6,921 nucleotides of DNA, taken from the NCBI GenBank assembly GCA_002314055.1, contig DCBP01000053.1, forward strand, positions 1 to 6,921. Reading direction: 5' to 3'. The DNA is from Prevotella sp. UBA1104. Lineage in GTDB: Bacteria; Bacteroidota; Bacteroidia; Bacteroidales; Bacteroidaceae. The notes under the pieces are model-generated. The model had not been told where the DNA came from and ran no database searches. It worked only from the letters and a program-made list of their open reading frames with translations. Positions 1 to 6,623 of this stretch are shown here, in pieces. The position numbers and the translations under genes are program-made. Every line of letters starts with the position of its first letter. Position 1 is the stretch's first letter.

Positions 1-122
1 ATATAAATGTTTTGTTGTTTGTCTGAAAAAAATCTACCTAACTCCCGACATTATAATCATTCAATGAATTATATAGGTTAGAACTGTATATATCCTACAG
101 CTTGAACAAAAATGACAAAAAA

Positions 123-154
123 TTTGCAAGTGTTAAATTATATTGTTACATTTG
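123..154 (+). promoter_or_regulatory. Bacteroidota-type promoter of pfp
   Basis: A TTTG at 123-126 and a TACATTTG at 147-154 are separated by 20 bases. This matches the Bacteroidota primary sigma factor consensus (-33 TTTG, -7 TAnnTTTG, spacing about 19-21). Transcription would start near 160, giving an untranslated leader of about 120 bases before pfp. Both boxes lie within copies of ATTTGCAA (122-129 and 150-157). No Shine-Dalgarno sequence precedes the pfp start; the last 20 bases are almost all A and T. Bases 1-122 show no coding signal beyond an unsupported 24-codon frame. The transcription start is inferred. Confidence 0.65.
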
Positions 155-282
155 CAACTCGTAAACGACATCGGCTAAAACAAATGATTATGTAATGCCT
201 GATGGTCTGTGCCTGAATAAACATTATGACATTGTCTACAACATTTAATAACATTGCAAACTAAAAACTTAAAATAAATATT

Positions 283-1929
283 ATGGAAAAAAGCGCATTT
301 CAAAGAGCGAGAGATTCCTACAAGCCTACTCTTCCAAAAGGATTGAGGACAGCCGTGGCACTGAAGGAGGAAGAAACCACGGCAAGTATTGCCGACCAGG
401 AAACAATCAAGAAGATTTTCCCTAACACTTACGGAATGCCTGTAGTGGAATTCGTGGAAGGTGAGGAAAACTTTCATGAACAGACCAACGTCGGCGTAAT
501 CCTCAGTGGCGGACAGGCTCCTGGCGGACACAACGTCATCACGGGCATCTTCGACACAATGAAGAAACTGAACCCACACAACAGACTTTTCGGATTTCTG
601 TTGGGACCGGGAGGACTTGTAGAACACAAATACATCGAAATTACAGAAACCTTTGTCAACGACTACCGCAATACCGGAGGCTTCGACATGATTGGTTCTG
701 GAAGAACTAAACTCGAAACCGAAGAACAGTTTGAAAAGGGATACGAAATACTTAAATACCTTAATATAAAGGCTCTCGTCATTGTGGGAGGCGACGACTC
801 CAATACTAACGCCTGTGTCCTTGCCGAGTATTTCAAGGCGAAGGGTTATGGAATACAGGTTATCGGAGTGCCGAAGACTATCGACGGAGACTTGAAGTGC
901 AAGGAGATTGAAACGTCTTTCGGTTTCGACACTGCCACTAAGGTATATTCCGGACTAATCGGAAATATTGAGCGCGACTGCAATTCGGCTCGCAAATACT
1001 GGCATTTCATTAAGCTCATGGGCCGCTCCGCAAGTCATATCGCCCTTGAATGTGCCCTACAGTGCCATCCTAACGTATGCCTGATATCCGAGGAGGTTAA
1101 AGAGAAAGACATGAGTCTTAACCAGATTATCGACCAGATATGTAATGTCATTGCTTACCGCGCCGAAAGGGGAATGAACTATGGAGTAGTGCTCGTGCCT
1201 GAAGGGCTTATTGAATTCATACCGGCAATCGGCAGACTTATTGACGAACAGAACGACTTGCTGGCATTGCACGGCGACGAATACCGGTTCTTGAGCCACG
1301 GCGAACAGAGGGAATATATCTTGCAACATCTCTCGGAGAAAAACAGGGATACTTTCGAGACACTGCCTAATGATGTAGCCAGACAACTTTCTCTCGACAG
1401 AGACCCTCACGGAAATGTACAGGTTTCTCTTATCGAAACAGAGAAACTGATTTCAAGAATGTGTGGAGCAAGATTGAAGAAATGGAAGAGCGAAGGGAAG
1501 TTCAAGGGCAAATTCAGCTCTCAACACCACTTCTTCGGATATGAAGGACGCTGCGCCCCTCCTTCTAACTTCGACACCAATTACTGCTACGCTCTCGGAG
1601 CAAGTGCCGCACATCTCGTGGCTAACGGCAAAACGGGATACATGGCAACGGTGAGAAATACCATCGCACCACACGATGAATGGAAGGCCGGCGGTTTCCC
1701 ACTTACTTCACTTCTTAACATGGAGCGCAGAAACGGAGAAATGAAACCGGTAATATGCAAGGCGCTGGTCGACCTAAACGGCAAACCGTTTAAGGAACTC
1801 GAGATGCACCGCGACGAATGGGCAAAGGAAACTTCTTTCGTCTATCCCGGACCTATTCAGTATTGGGGACCACCTGAGGTATGCGACCGTACTACAATTA
1901 CTCTGGCACTCGAAAACTCTAAGGAATAG
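283..1929 (+). CDS. pfp: Pyrophosphate-dependent 6-phosphofructokinase (PFP), long form
   Basis: Cytoplasmic glycolytic enzyme that reversibly phosphorylates fructose 6-phosphate to fructose 1,6-bisphosphate, using pyrophosphate instead of ATP. The 548 residues fit the long PFP clade (about 550, related to the plant beta subunit), well above the roughly 320 of ATP-dependent bacterial PfkA. Visible motifs are the phosphate-binding loop SGGQAPGG (75-82), GGDDSNTNA (169-177) with the second Asp (D172) that marks PPi users where ATP enzymes have Gly, PKTIDGDL (197-204) with catalytic D201 and PPi-contacting K198, MGRSA (246-250), PEG (306-308), and the sugar-phosphate motif YEGR (420-423). The ATG at 283 is placed by the conserved N-terminus and follows an A/T-rich leader, as usual in this phylum. 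It has its own promoter and is followed after 88 bases by the GH25 gene. A 5-bp hairpin in that gap lacks a U-tract, so read-through is possible. Function is firmly assigned; physiological direction is not shown. Confidence 0.97.
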   Translation: MEKSAFQRARDSYKPTLPKGLRTAVALKEEETTASIADQETIKKIFPNTYGMPVVEFVEGEENFHEQTNVGVILSGGQAPGGHNVITGIFDTMKKLNPHNRLFGFLLGPGGLVEHKYIEITETFVNDYRNTGGFDMIGSGRTKLETEEQFEKGYEILKYLNIKALVIVGGDDSNTNACVLAEYFKAKGYGIQVIGVPKTIDGDLKCKEIETSFGFDTATKVYSGLIGNIERDCNSARKYWHFIKLMGRSASHIALECALQCHPNVCLISEEVKEKDMSLNQIIDQICNVIAYRAERGMNYGVVLVPEGLIEFIPAIGRLIDEQNDLLALHGDEYRFLSHGEQREYILQHLSEKNRDTFETLPNDVARQLSLDRDPHGNVQVSLIETEKLISRMCGARLKKWKSEGKFKGKFSSQHHFFGYEGRCAPPSNFDTNYCYALGASAAHLVANGKTGYMATVRNTIAPHDEWKAGGFPLTSLLNMERRNGEMKPVICKALVDLNGKPFKELEMHRDEWAKETSFVYPGPIQYWGPPEVCDRTTITLALENSKE

Positions 1930-2017
1930 AAAGATATTGATGCCCTCTTATGATAATGTAATTTGAGGGGATGGAAAAAAAGAAATACACAAGGTTTAAG
2001 GATAAGGATAACATGAA

Positions 2018-2896
2018 ATGGAAGCTAATAGAAGGCGTAAGACTGTAAGGAAACGACAGGTCGCCCCAAACAAAAAAAGGGGCAGAAAAAGTAGGACACC
2101 GATTATTGACATGCTCTTCGGCTCACGAACGAAAATGGCGTGGTGGACAGGAGGCATTCTGGTTGTGGTGGCTTACGTATGGGCATTCTATTACTTTTTC
2201 GTCAGTCCGCTCGGGTTTAGATGGCGTGCACTCTACGGAGACGCCAAATACCCCGACGGATATGAAATAAGAGGTATTGACATCAGTCATTATCAAGGAG
2301 ACATAGACTGGGAATTGCTGCAAAACGCAATGATAGAAAAAAGTCCGATACGCTTTGTCGTGATGAAGGCCACCGAGGGAGCAAGCAAAGTTGACCCGTC
2401 TTTCAACGAAAACTTTCAACAAGCTCGCGAATATGGCTTTATAAGAGGGGCTTACCACTTCTGGAGCAACAAGTCTTCGGCAAGGCAGCAGGCTTACTTC
2501 TTCCTTGATAAAGTACCGCTCGAGGTGGGCGATCTGCCTCCCGTGCTCGACGTGGAACACAAACCTGCCGACAAGAGCGTGGAGGATTTCCAGAGAGACG
2601 TACTGACGTGGCTACATATCGTAGAAGACAGGTACCACGTGAAGCCGATTATCTATACTTATTACAAGTTTAAGATGACCAACCTGAACAGTCCGGTGTT
2701 CGACGACTATCCATACTGGATAGCCCACTACTATGTGGACAAGATTGAATACAAAGGCGAGTGGAAATTTTGGCAGCACACCGATGCCGGACGCTTGCCG
2801 GGCATAAAAGGATATGTAGATTTCAATATCTACAACGGCAGTTTCTACGATCTGAAACAACTTACTATTAGCGACGACACAGAAGGAGAGGAATAA
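2018..2896 (+). CDS. Membrane-anchored GH25 family lysozyme (muramidase)
   Basis: Glycoside hydrolase family 25 (Chalaropsis-type lysozyme), predicted to cut the MurNAc-GlcNAc beta-1,4 bond of peptidoglycan. The 292 residues begin with a very basic tail (1-30, rich in Arg and Lys). One hydrophobic segment follows (about 41-62), and then the catalytic domain (about 84-282). By the positive-inside rule the tail is cytoplasmic and the enzyme faces the periplasm, held by an uncleaved anchor. Family motifs are GIDIS with D88, VVMKATEG (114-121), LDVE with the D178/E180 pair, YWIAHY (233-238), FWQHTD (251-256) and VDFNIYNG (267-274). These acidic residues correspond to the D...DxE active site, so it appears intact. 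The ATG at 2018 is the only in-frame start after the stop at 2009-2011. It lies 88 bases after pfp with no clear promoter of its own, so co-transcription with pfp is possible. Whether it remodels the cell's own wall or serves defence is not shown. Confidence 0.92.
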   Translation: MEANRRRKTVRKRQVAPNKKRGRKSRTPIIDMLFGSRTKMAWWTGGILVVVAYVWAFYYFFVSPLGFRWRALYGDAKYPDGYEIRGIDISHYQGDIDWELLQNAMIEKSPIRFVVMKATEGASKVDPSFNENFQQAREYGFIRGAYHFWSNKSSARQQAYFFLDKVPLEVGDLPPVLDVEHKPADKSVEDFQRDVLTWLHIVEDRYHVKPIIYTYYKFKMTNLNSPVFDDYPYWIAHYYVDKIEYKGEWKFWQHTDAGRLPGIKGYVDFNIYNGSFYDLKQLTISDDTEGEE

Positions 2897-2920
2897 AATA
2901 TTTCCTCTCTTTCTTTTTAT
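2886..2920 (+). terminator. Intrinsic terminator overlapping the GH25 stop codon
   Basis: GAGAGGAA (2886-2893) pairs perfectly with TTCCTCTC (2902-2909), an 8-bp stem closing an 8-base loop. The T-rich stretch TTTCTTTTTAT follows directly. The last two codons of the GH25 gene form part of the left arm and its TAA (2894-2896) sits in the loop, so translation reaches into the hairpin. It should separate the pfp-GH25 transcript from the Nfn gene. The T-tract is interrupted, so efficiency is uncertain. Confidence 0.7.
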
Positions 2921-2936
2921 TTCTGCATATTTGTAT

Positions 2937-2944
2937 TAAATTTG
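2937..2944 (+). promoter_or_regulatory. -7 box of the nfnAB promoter
   Basis: TAAATTTG matches the Bacteroidota -7 consensus TAnnTTTG exactly and continues as TTTGCAA, like the pfp promoter. The -33 region (about 2912-2917) is T-rich but has no TTTG. It lies just after the upstream terminator and about 53 bases before the start codon at 2998, where a promoter is expected. No Shine-Dalgarno sequence is seen in the pyrimidine-rich leader. Confidence 0.5.
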
Positions 2945-2997
2945 CAAAAGAAAGGTCTTTACCTAATTAATATTAACTCTAACTCTTATCTTATTAT

Positions 2998-5358
2998 ATG
3001 TTTAAAATTACCGAAAAAAAACAATTCTCTGATAGGGTCTTCCTCTTTAAAATAGAAGCCCCACTGATTGCCAAAAGCAGAAAAGCCGGAAATTTCGTTA
3101 TCGTAAGAGTGGATAAACATGGCGAAAGAATGCCGCTCACCATAGCTGATGCCGATACCGTGAAGGGTACTGTAACTCTCGTGGTACAGCAAGTGGGACT
3201 CTCGTCGAAAAAACTTTGCAGCCTTAACGAAGGCGATTTTGTGGAGGATGTAGTAGGACCACTCGGATCTCCCACGAAGATAGAAAAATACGGAACGGTG
3301 CTCTGTGCCGGAGGCGGAGTGGGAACGGCTCCCATGCTGCCTATCATAAGAGCACTGAAAGCTGCAGGGAACAGGGTCCTCTCGGTTATCGCCGGAAGGA
3401 CTAAGGAACTCATCATACTTGAAGACGAGGTGAGAGACAGCAGCGACCAACTTGTCGTCATGACCGACGACGGATCAAAAGGGGAGAAGGGAGTCGTTAC
3501 CGTTGGAATGGAGAAACTTATCAATCAGGAACACATCGACAAGGTCTTTGCCATCGGACCGCCTATAATGATGAAATTCTGCTGCAAGCTGACTGAAAAA
3601 TACAATATACCTACTGATGTTTCGCTCAATACCATCATGGTTGACGGCACTGGAATGTGCGGAGCATGCCGACTGACAATTGGGGGCAAGACAAAGTTTG
3701 TATGTATCGACGGACCGGAATTCGACGGGGCTCTCGTCGACTGGGATGAGATGATGAGCAGAATGGGAACTTTCAAAAACGCTGAGCGAGAGGAAATGGA
3801 ACACTTTGAAGAGCATCTCGCTTCCGTGAAGGTAGACGACTGCATGGAAACTTCAACATGTAATTCCGTGTCTGAAGCATCAGCAGAACCAACGGAAACC
3901 ATCTCCCAACTGAAGGACCGCAATGCTCCCTGGCGCACGGAATTGCGCAAAAACATAAAGCCTAAGGAGAGAACGGCAATAGAAAGGGTTCGCATGCCGG
4001 AACTCGACCCTGAATACAGAATTCATCACCGTAAGGAAGAGGTAAACAAGGGAATATCCCTGGAAATGGCCCAGCGGGAAGCACAACGCTGTCTTGACTG
4101 CGCTAATCCCGGATGCACCACAGGATGCCCCGTATCTGTCGACATCCCGTCGTTTATCAAGAATATTGAGCGCGGAAACATTATCGGAGCAGCAAGGGTG
4201 CTGAAGAACACTTCGTCGCTGCCTGCAGTATGCGGAAGAGTTTGTCCACAAGAGAAACAATGCGAGAGCCACTGCGTTCACCTGAAGATGAACAAGCCTG
4301 CCGTGGCAATAGGATACCTTGAACGCTTTGCTGCCGATTATGAAAGGGAGAACGGCGGAGTTCCCGCTGAAAAGGCTGAAAGCAACGGCATTAAAGTGGC
4401 TGTCGTGGGAAGCGGTCCGTCGGGACTTAGCTTTGCCGGCGACATGGCTAAGAGAGGATACGATGTTCATGTGTTTGAAGCTCTACACGAGATTGGCGGA
4501 GTATTGAAATACGGTATTCCGGAATTCCGACTGCCTAACACCATCGTGGAGAAGGAAATTGACAATCTCAGAAAACTCGGTGTTGAATTTACCTGCGACT
4601 GCATCGTGGGGAAAACTGTTGGTGTTGAGCAACTTAAAGAACAGGGATTTAAGGGAATCTTTATCGGCAGCGGTGCCGGACTGCCTAACTTCATGAATAT
4701 CCCCGGCGAGAATGCCATAAATATTATGTCGAGCAACGAATATCTTACACGCGTGAACCTGATGGACGCTGCCGACCCTACAATGGATACACCGATGAAT
4801 TTCGGACGAAACGTGGTTGTTGTGGGTGGCGGAAATACCGCTATGGACTCGTGTCGCACAGCTCGCAGACTCGGAGCTAATGTTACACTCGTTTACCGAC
4901 GCTCGGAACAGGAGATGCCGGCAAGACTTGAGGAGGTTCGACATGCCAAGGAGGAGGGCATAAGATTCCTTACCTTGCATAATCCTATCGAGTATCTTAC
5001 TGACGAGAACGGGGCTGTCAAACAGGTCGTGCTGCAGGTTATGGAACTTGGCGAACCGGACGAGAGTGGAAGACGGAGGCCTCAGCCTATTGAGGGGAAG
5101 ACGCTTACGCTGGATACGGATCAGGTTATCGTAGCTATTGGCGTGTCGCCTAACCCACTCGTCCCTAACTCTGTAGATGGCTTGCAACTCGGGCGGAAGA
5201 ACACCATTGCCGTTGACGACAACATGCAGAGCTCTATTCCTACAATCTATGCCGGAGGAGATATCGTGAGGGGTGGAGCCACTGTTATCCTTGCCATGGG
5301 CGACGGCAGAAAGGCTGCGGAAGCTATGGACAAACAGATATCTGGGATAAATAATTGA
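2998..5358 (+). CDS. Fused NfnA-NfnB (SudB-SudA) ferredoxin/NAD(P)H oxidoreductase
   Basis: A 786-residue fusion of two normally separate flavoprotein subunits, often auto-annotated as dihydroorotate dehydrogenase NAD-binding subunit plus NADPH-dependent glutamate synthase small chain. Residues 1-270 are the NfnA/SudB half: RMPLT (44-48, FAD binding), AGGGVGTAPM (104-113, nucleotide binding), and C221, C224 and C236, which with nearby D216 fit the three-Cys/one-Asp 2Fe-2S site known from NfnA. A Ser/Thr/Glu-rich linker spans about 280-310. The NfnB/GltD-like half follows: C365, C368, C373, C377 and C412, C416, C422, C426 for two 4Fe-4S clusters, FAD loop GSGPSGL (471-477), second dinucleotide loop GGGNTAMD (610-617), and YAGGDIVRG (751-759). 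In Nfn enzymes these cofactors couple NADH, NADPH and ferredoxin by electron bifurcation. No GltB large chain is nearby, which favours Nfn/Sud over glutamate synthase. The ATG at 2998 is the only in-frame start after the stop at 2980. Bifurcation itself is inferred from family. Confidence 0.9.
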   Translation: MFKITEKKQFSDRVFLFKIEAPLIAKSRKAGNFVIVRVDKHGERMPLTIADADTVKGTVTLVVQQVGLSSKKLCSLNEGDFVEDVVGPLGSPTKIEKYGTVLCAGGGVGTAPMLPIIRALKAAGNRVLSVIAGRTKELIILEDEVRDSSDQLVVMTDDGSKGEKGVVTVGMEKLINQEHIDKVFAIGPPIMMKFCCKLTEKYNIPTDVSLNTIMVDGTGMCGACRLTIGGKTKFVCIDGPEFDGALVDWDEMMSRMGTFKNAEREEMEHFEEHLASVKVDDCMETSTCNSVSEASAEPTETISQLKDRNAPWRTELRKNIKPKERTAIERVRMPELDPEYRIHHRKEEVNKGISLEMAQREAQRCLDCANPGCTTGCPVSVDIPSFIKNIERGNIIGAARVLKNTSSLPAVCGRVCPQEKQCESHCVHLKMNKPAVAIGYLERFAADYERENGGVPAEKAESNGIKVAVVGSGPSGLSFAGDMAKRGYDVHVFEALHEIGGVLKYGIPEFRLPNTIVEKEIDNLRKLGVEFTCDCIVGKTVGVEQLKEQGFKGIFIGSGAGLPNFMNIPGENAINIMSSNEYLTRVNLMDAADPTMDTPMNFGRNVVVVGGGNTAMDSCRTARRLGANVTLVYRRSEQEMPARLEEVRHAKEEGIRFLTLHNPIEYLTDENGAVKQVVLQVMELGEPDESGRRRPQPIEGKTLTLDTDQVIVAIGVSPNPLVPNSVDGLQLGRKNTIAVDDNMQSSIPTIYAGGDIVRGGATVILAMGDGRKAAEAMDKQISGINN

Positions 5359-5416
5359 AAAATTCTTCTCAATAATATATAAAGGGAAGTATCAGACAAA
5401 AATAACAAAAAGTCAT

Positions 5417-5523
5417 AAAAGATTTTTTAACGACAATATAGACAACAAGAGACAATCTTTTTTCCTTGTACGGGTTTATCTGCGATTGTCAAGAACTGTC
5501 TATTATTGTCGTTAAATTCTTTT
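5417..5523. repeat. Nested imperfect inverted repeat in the convergent intergenic space
   Basis: TTTAACGACAATA (5426-5438) is exactly complementary to 5504-5516. After a one-base bulge the pairing continues as TAGACA (5439-5444) with TGTCTA (5497-5502). Farther out, AAAAGA (5417-5422) matches TCTTTT (5518-5523). Inside the loop, GACAATC (5451-5457) and GATTGTC (5484-5490) form a second, nested pair. GACAA also recurs in direct orientation at 5432, 5441 and 5451. It lies between the end of the Nfn gene and the rpmA terminator, transcribed toward each other. It could be a bidirectional transcription stop, a small fold-back (MITE-like) element or a structured RNA. I see no flanking target duplication. 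The rest of 5359-5560 shows nothing assignable and no classical terminator for the Nfn gene. Confidence 0.6.
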
Positions 5524-5560
5524 CGGCGTATTACAGAAAGGATAATACAGGTACGGACAT

Positions 5561-5588
5561 AAAAAAAGTCTCCCGAAATGGGGAGACT
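5561..5588 (-). terminator. Intrinsic terminator of the rplU-rpmA operon
   Basis: AGTCTCCC (5567-5574) and GGGAGACT (5581-5588) form a perfect 8-bp stem with a 6-base loop. Read on the minus strand, the stem is followed by seven T (the A-run 5561-5567 on the plus strand; its last A also belongs to the stem). It lies about 30 bases past the rpmA stop. The plus-strand side has only a weak T-rich flank, so its main direction is minus. It ends the operon directly after rpmA. Confidence 0.9.
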
Positions 5589-5619
5589 GTATGTTTGTTT
5601 GGAATAAGTTTTTTTATTG

Positions 5620-5883
5620 TTATGCTTCTGCCTCAGGTAGTACAGATACGATACTTCTGTTCTTACGACCCTTGTGGAAGTTTACAACTCCGTCTGTAAG
5701 AGCGTAAAGAGTATCATCCTTACCAATACCTACATTCTGACCTGGGTTGTGCTTTGTACCGCGCTGACGAACGATGATGTTGCCGGCGATGACTTTCTGA
5801 CCACCCCAAATCTTAACGCCTAATCTCTGTGAAGCTGACTCACGGCCGTTCTTAGAACTACCTACACCTTTTTTATGTGCCAT
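5620..5883 (-). CDS. rpmA: 50S ribosomal protein L27
   Basis: Large-subunit ribosomal protein whose N-terminus reaches toward the peptidyl transferase centre and contacts tRNA. The 87-residue product has the standard L27 length. It starts MAHKKGVGSSKNGRES, with the family signatures GVKIWGGQ (22-29), GNIIVRQRGTKHNPG (34-48) and the GIGKDDTLYAL block. It begins directly at the mature MAHKKG terminus and lacks the cleavable N-terminal extension found in Firmicutes. It is the second gene of an operon, 20 bases after rplU, and has an unusually good Shine-Dalgarno sequence for this phylum. It is followed by a strong terminator. The short acidic C-terminus (PEAEA) is unremarkable. Confidence 0.98.
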   Translation of the reverse strand: MAHKKGVGSSKNGRESASQRLGVKIWGGQKVIAGNIIVRQRGTKHNPGQNVGIGKDDTLYALTDGVVNFHKGRKNRSIVSVLPEAEA

Positions 5884-5893
5884 TTCTCTTAGT

Positions 5894-5899
5894 CCTCCT
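5894..5899 (-). promoter_or_regulatory. Strong Shine-Dalgarno sequence of rpmA
   Basis: The minus strand reads AGGAGG, 10 bases before the rpmA ATG, within the 20-base gap after the rplU stop. The other starts in this window lack such a site, which is common in Bacteroidota. The site supports the chosen rpmA start and may help couple L27 output to L21. Confidence 0.75.
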
Positions 5900-5903
5900 T
5901 TTT

Positions 5904-6221
5904 TTAAGCGATTACTTGTTTAACTGAGATTTGTGTGAAGTGAGTGCGATGACCAGCGTGCTTGCGCTCGTCTTTTCTGCGCTTCATCTTGAAGACGATA
6001 ACCTTGTCACCCTTAACGAGTGGGTTAACTACTTCACATACAACTTTTGCACCCTCTACTACTGGGGCACCAATCTTTACGTCTCCGTCGTTGTCTACGA
6101 GGAGAACCTTGTCAAACTCTACAGTCTGACCCTCTTCAGCGTTCTGCATGTGATGAACGAACAATTTCTTGCCCTCCTCAACCTTGAACTGCTGACCGTT
6201 AATCTCTACGATTGCGTACAT
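5904..6221 (-). CDS. rplU: 50S ribosomal protein L21
   Basis: Large-subunit ribosomal protein that binds 23S rRNA. The 105-residue product matches the usual length of about 103. Typical features are the start MYAIVEINGQQFKVEEG, the VEFDKVLLV segment (34-42), GAPVVEGAKV (52-61), and the basic RNA-binding stretch FKMKRRKDERKHAGHR (77-92) followed by THFTQISV. It is the first gene of the rplU-rpmA pair, the conserved bacterial order. The ATG at 6219-6221 has no Shine-Dalgarno sequence; the adjacent leader is A/T-rich. A possible structured leader and a -7 box lie upstream, described separately. No defect is seen. Confidence 0.98.
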   Translation of the reverse strand: MYAIVEINGQQFKVEEGKKLFVHHMQNAEEGQTVEFDKVLLVDNDGDVKIGAPVVEGAKVVCEVVNPLVKGDKVIVFKMKRRKDERKHAGHRTHFTQISVKQVIA

Positions 6222-6248
6222 TTTATTACTTTAAACGGGTTTGTTCCG

Positions 6249-6288
6249 CAAGGCGCACGACTTCGTGTCGCAACTTATTTGAGCCTTG
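6249..6288 (-). ncRNA. Candidate structured leader of rplU
   Basis: In the minus-strand leader, CAAGGC (plus 6283-6288) can pair with GCCTTG (plus 6249-6254). Inside, TGCGAC (6267-6272) can pair with GTCGTG (6256-6261), two of its pairs being G-U, around a 5-base ACGAA loop. The two-stem element lies 28 bases before the L21 start and after the proposed promoter. Ribosomal protein operons are often controlled by such leaders binding their own product. I do not recognise this as a named family, and pairing of this size can arise by chance. Confidence 0.35.
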
Positions 6289-6306
6289 ACGAATTAAAAT
6301 CGGCTG

Positions 6307-6314
6307 CAAATTTA
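6307..6314 (-). promoter_or_regulatory. -7 box of the rplU-rpmA promoter
   Basis: The minus strand reads TAAATTTG, an exact TAnnTTTG match continued by CA as in the other two promoters. No clear TTTG lies 19-21 bases upstream; the best fit there is TTATG. Transcription would begin near 6300 and give a leader of about 80 bases that contains the candidate two-stem structure. Bases 6315-6457 beyond it show nothing else I can assign. Confidence 0.45.
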
Positions 6315-6457
6315 CTCATTTTCTCCTTATCTTCATAATACGAACGATATTTTACCCCATATATTTAATTATTATTAACCTTTACCATGCAAGTAATGAG
6401 CATTTTACGCTCTGCTAAAATAGATAACAACTCACATCAACTATATTTTAAACCTAA

Positions 6458-6619
6458 CGTACTACGGAGAAGGCTGAACTGGAACGCTACATCATTCATG
6501 AACTGAAACAGCCGAACGGGTTGTCGTACAGACAGATTGCGGATAAGTTGGGGACGAGCATAAGTACTGTTTGTCGTATAGCAAAAGGTAATAAATTAAG
6601 TAAGAAAGATGAAAAATGA
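6458..6619 (+). pseudogene. Orphan helix-turn-helix coding remnant, start codon missing
   Basis: An open stretch of 53 codons runs from just after a stop (6455-6457) to TGA at 6617-6619. It reads as real protein: a charged amphipathic segment ELERYIIHELKQ (7-18), then YRQIADKLGTSISTVCRIAK (24-43). That is a clear helix-turn-helix with the A-x3-G-x4-V spacing seen in resolvase C-terminal and sigma region 4-like domains, and a Lys-rich tail. No ATG or GTG occurs in frame. The codon where an ATG would fit is CGT (6458-6460). TTG at 6521 is in frame but would remove the first helix. It is thus either a decayed small DNA-binding protein, the severed C-terminal domain of a recombinase or transposase, or translated from an unusual start. 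It ends four bases before the large GTTTCA inverted repeat, which may be or have been its binding site (inference). The exact family is not recognised. Confidence 0.55.
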
Positions 6620-6623
6620 TGGC

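Noticed and set aside
7..81. 24-codon frame at the left edge
   Set aside because: It is short, A/T-rich, without a ribosome site or recognisable protein, and lies upstream of the pfp promoter.
196..216. Riboswitch suggested by the TGCCTGA direct repeat in the pfp leader
   Set aside because: Two 7-base direct repeats do not make a fold; I see no known riboswitch core in 160-282.
1943..1969. Terminator after pfp (CCCTC with GAGGG)
   Set aside because: The stem is only 5 bp with a 17-base loop and is followed by A-rich, not T-rich, sequence.
5466..5699. 77-codon plus-strand frame
   Set aside because: It crosses the inverted repeat, the rpmA terminator and the antisense of rpmA; composition is not protein-like.
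5931..6338. 135-codon plus-strand frame
   Set aside because: It is the antisense shadow of rplU and its leader.
6396..6506. 36-codon frame overlapping the start of the helix-turn-helix remnant, possibly a frameshifted N-terminus
   Set aside because: Its sequence has no recognisable fold or homology I can name and it runs past the point where the helix-turn-helix frame is clearly coding, so a single frameshift joining the two is not supported.
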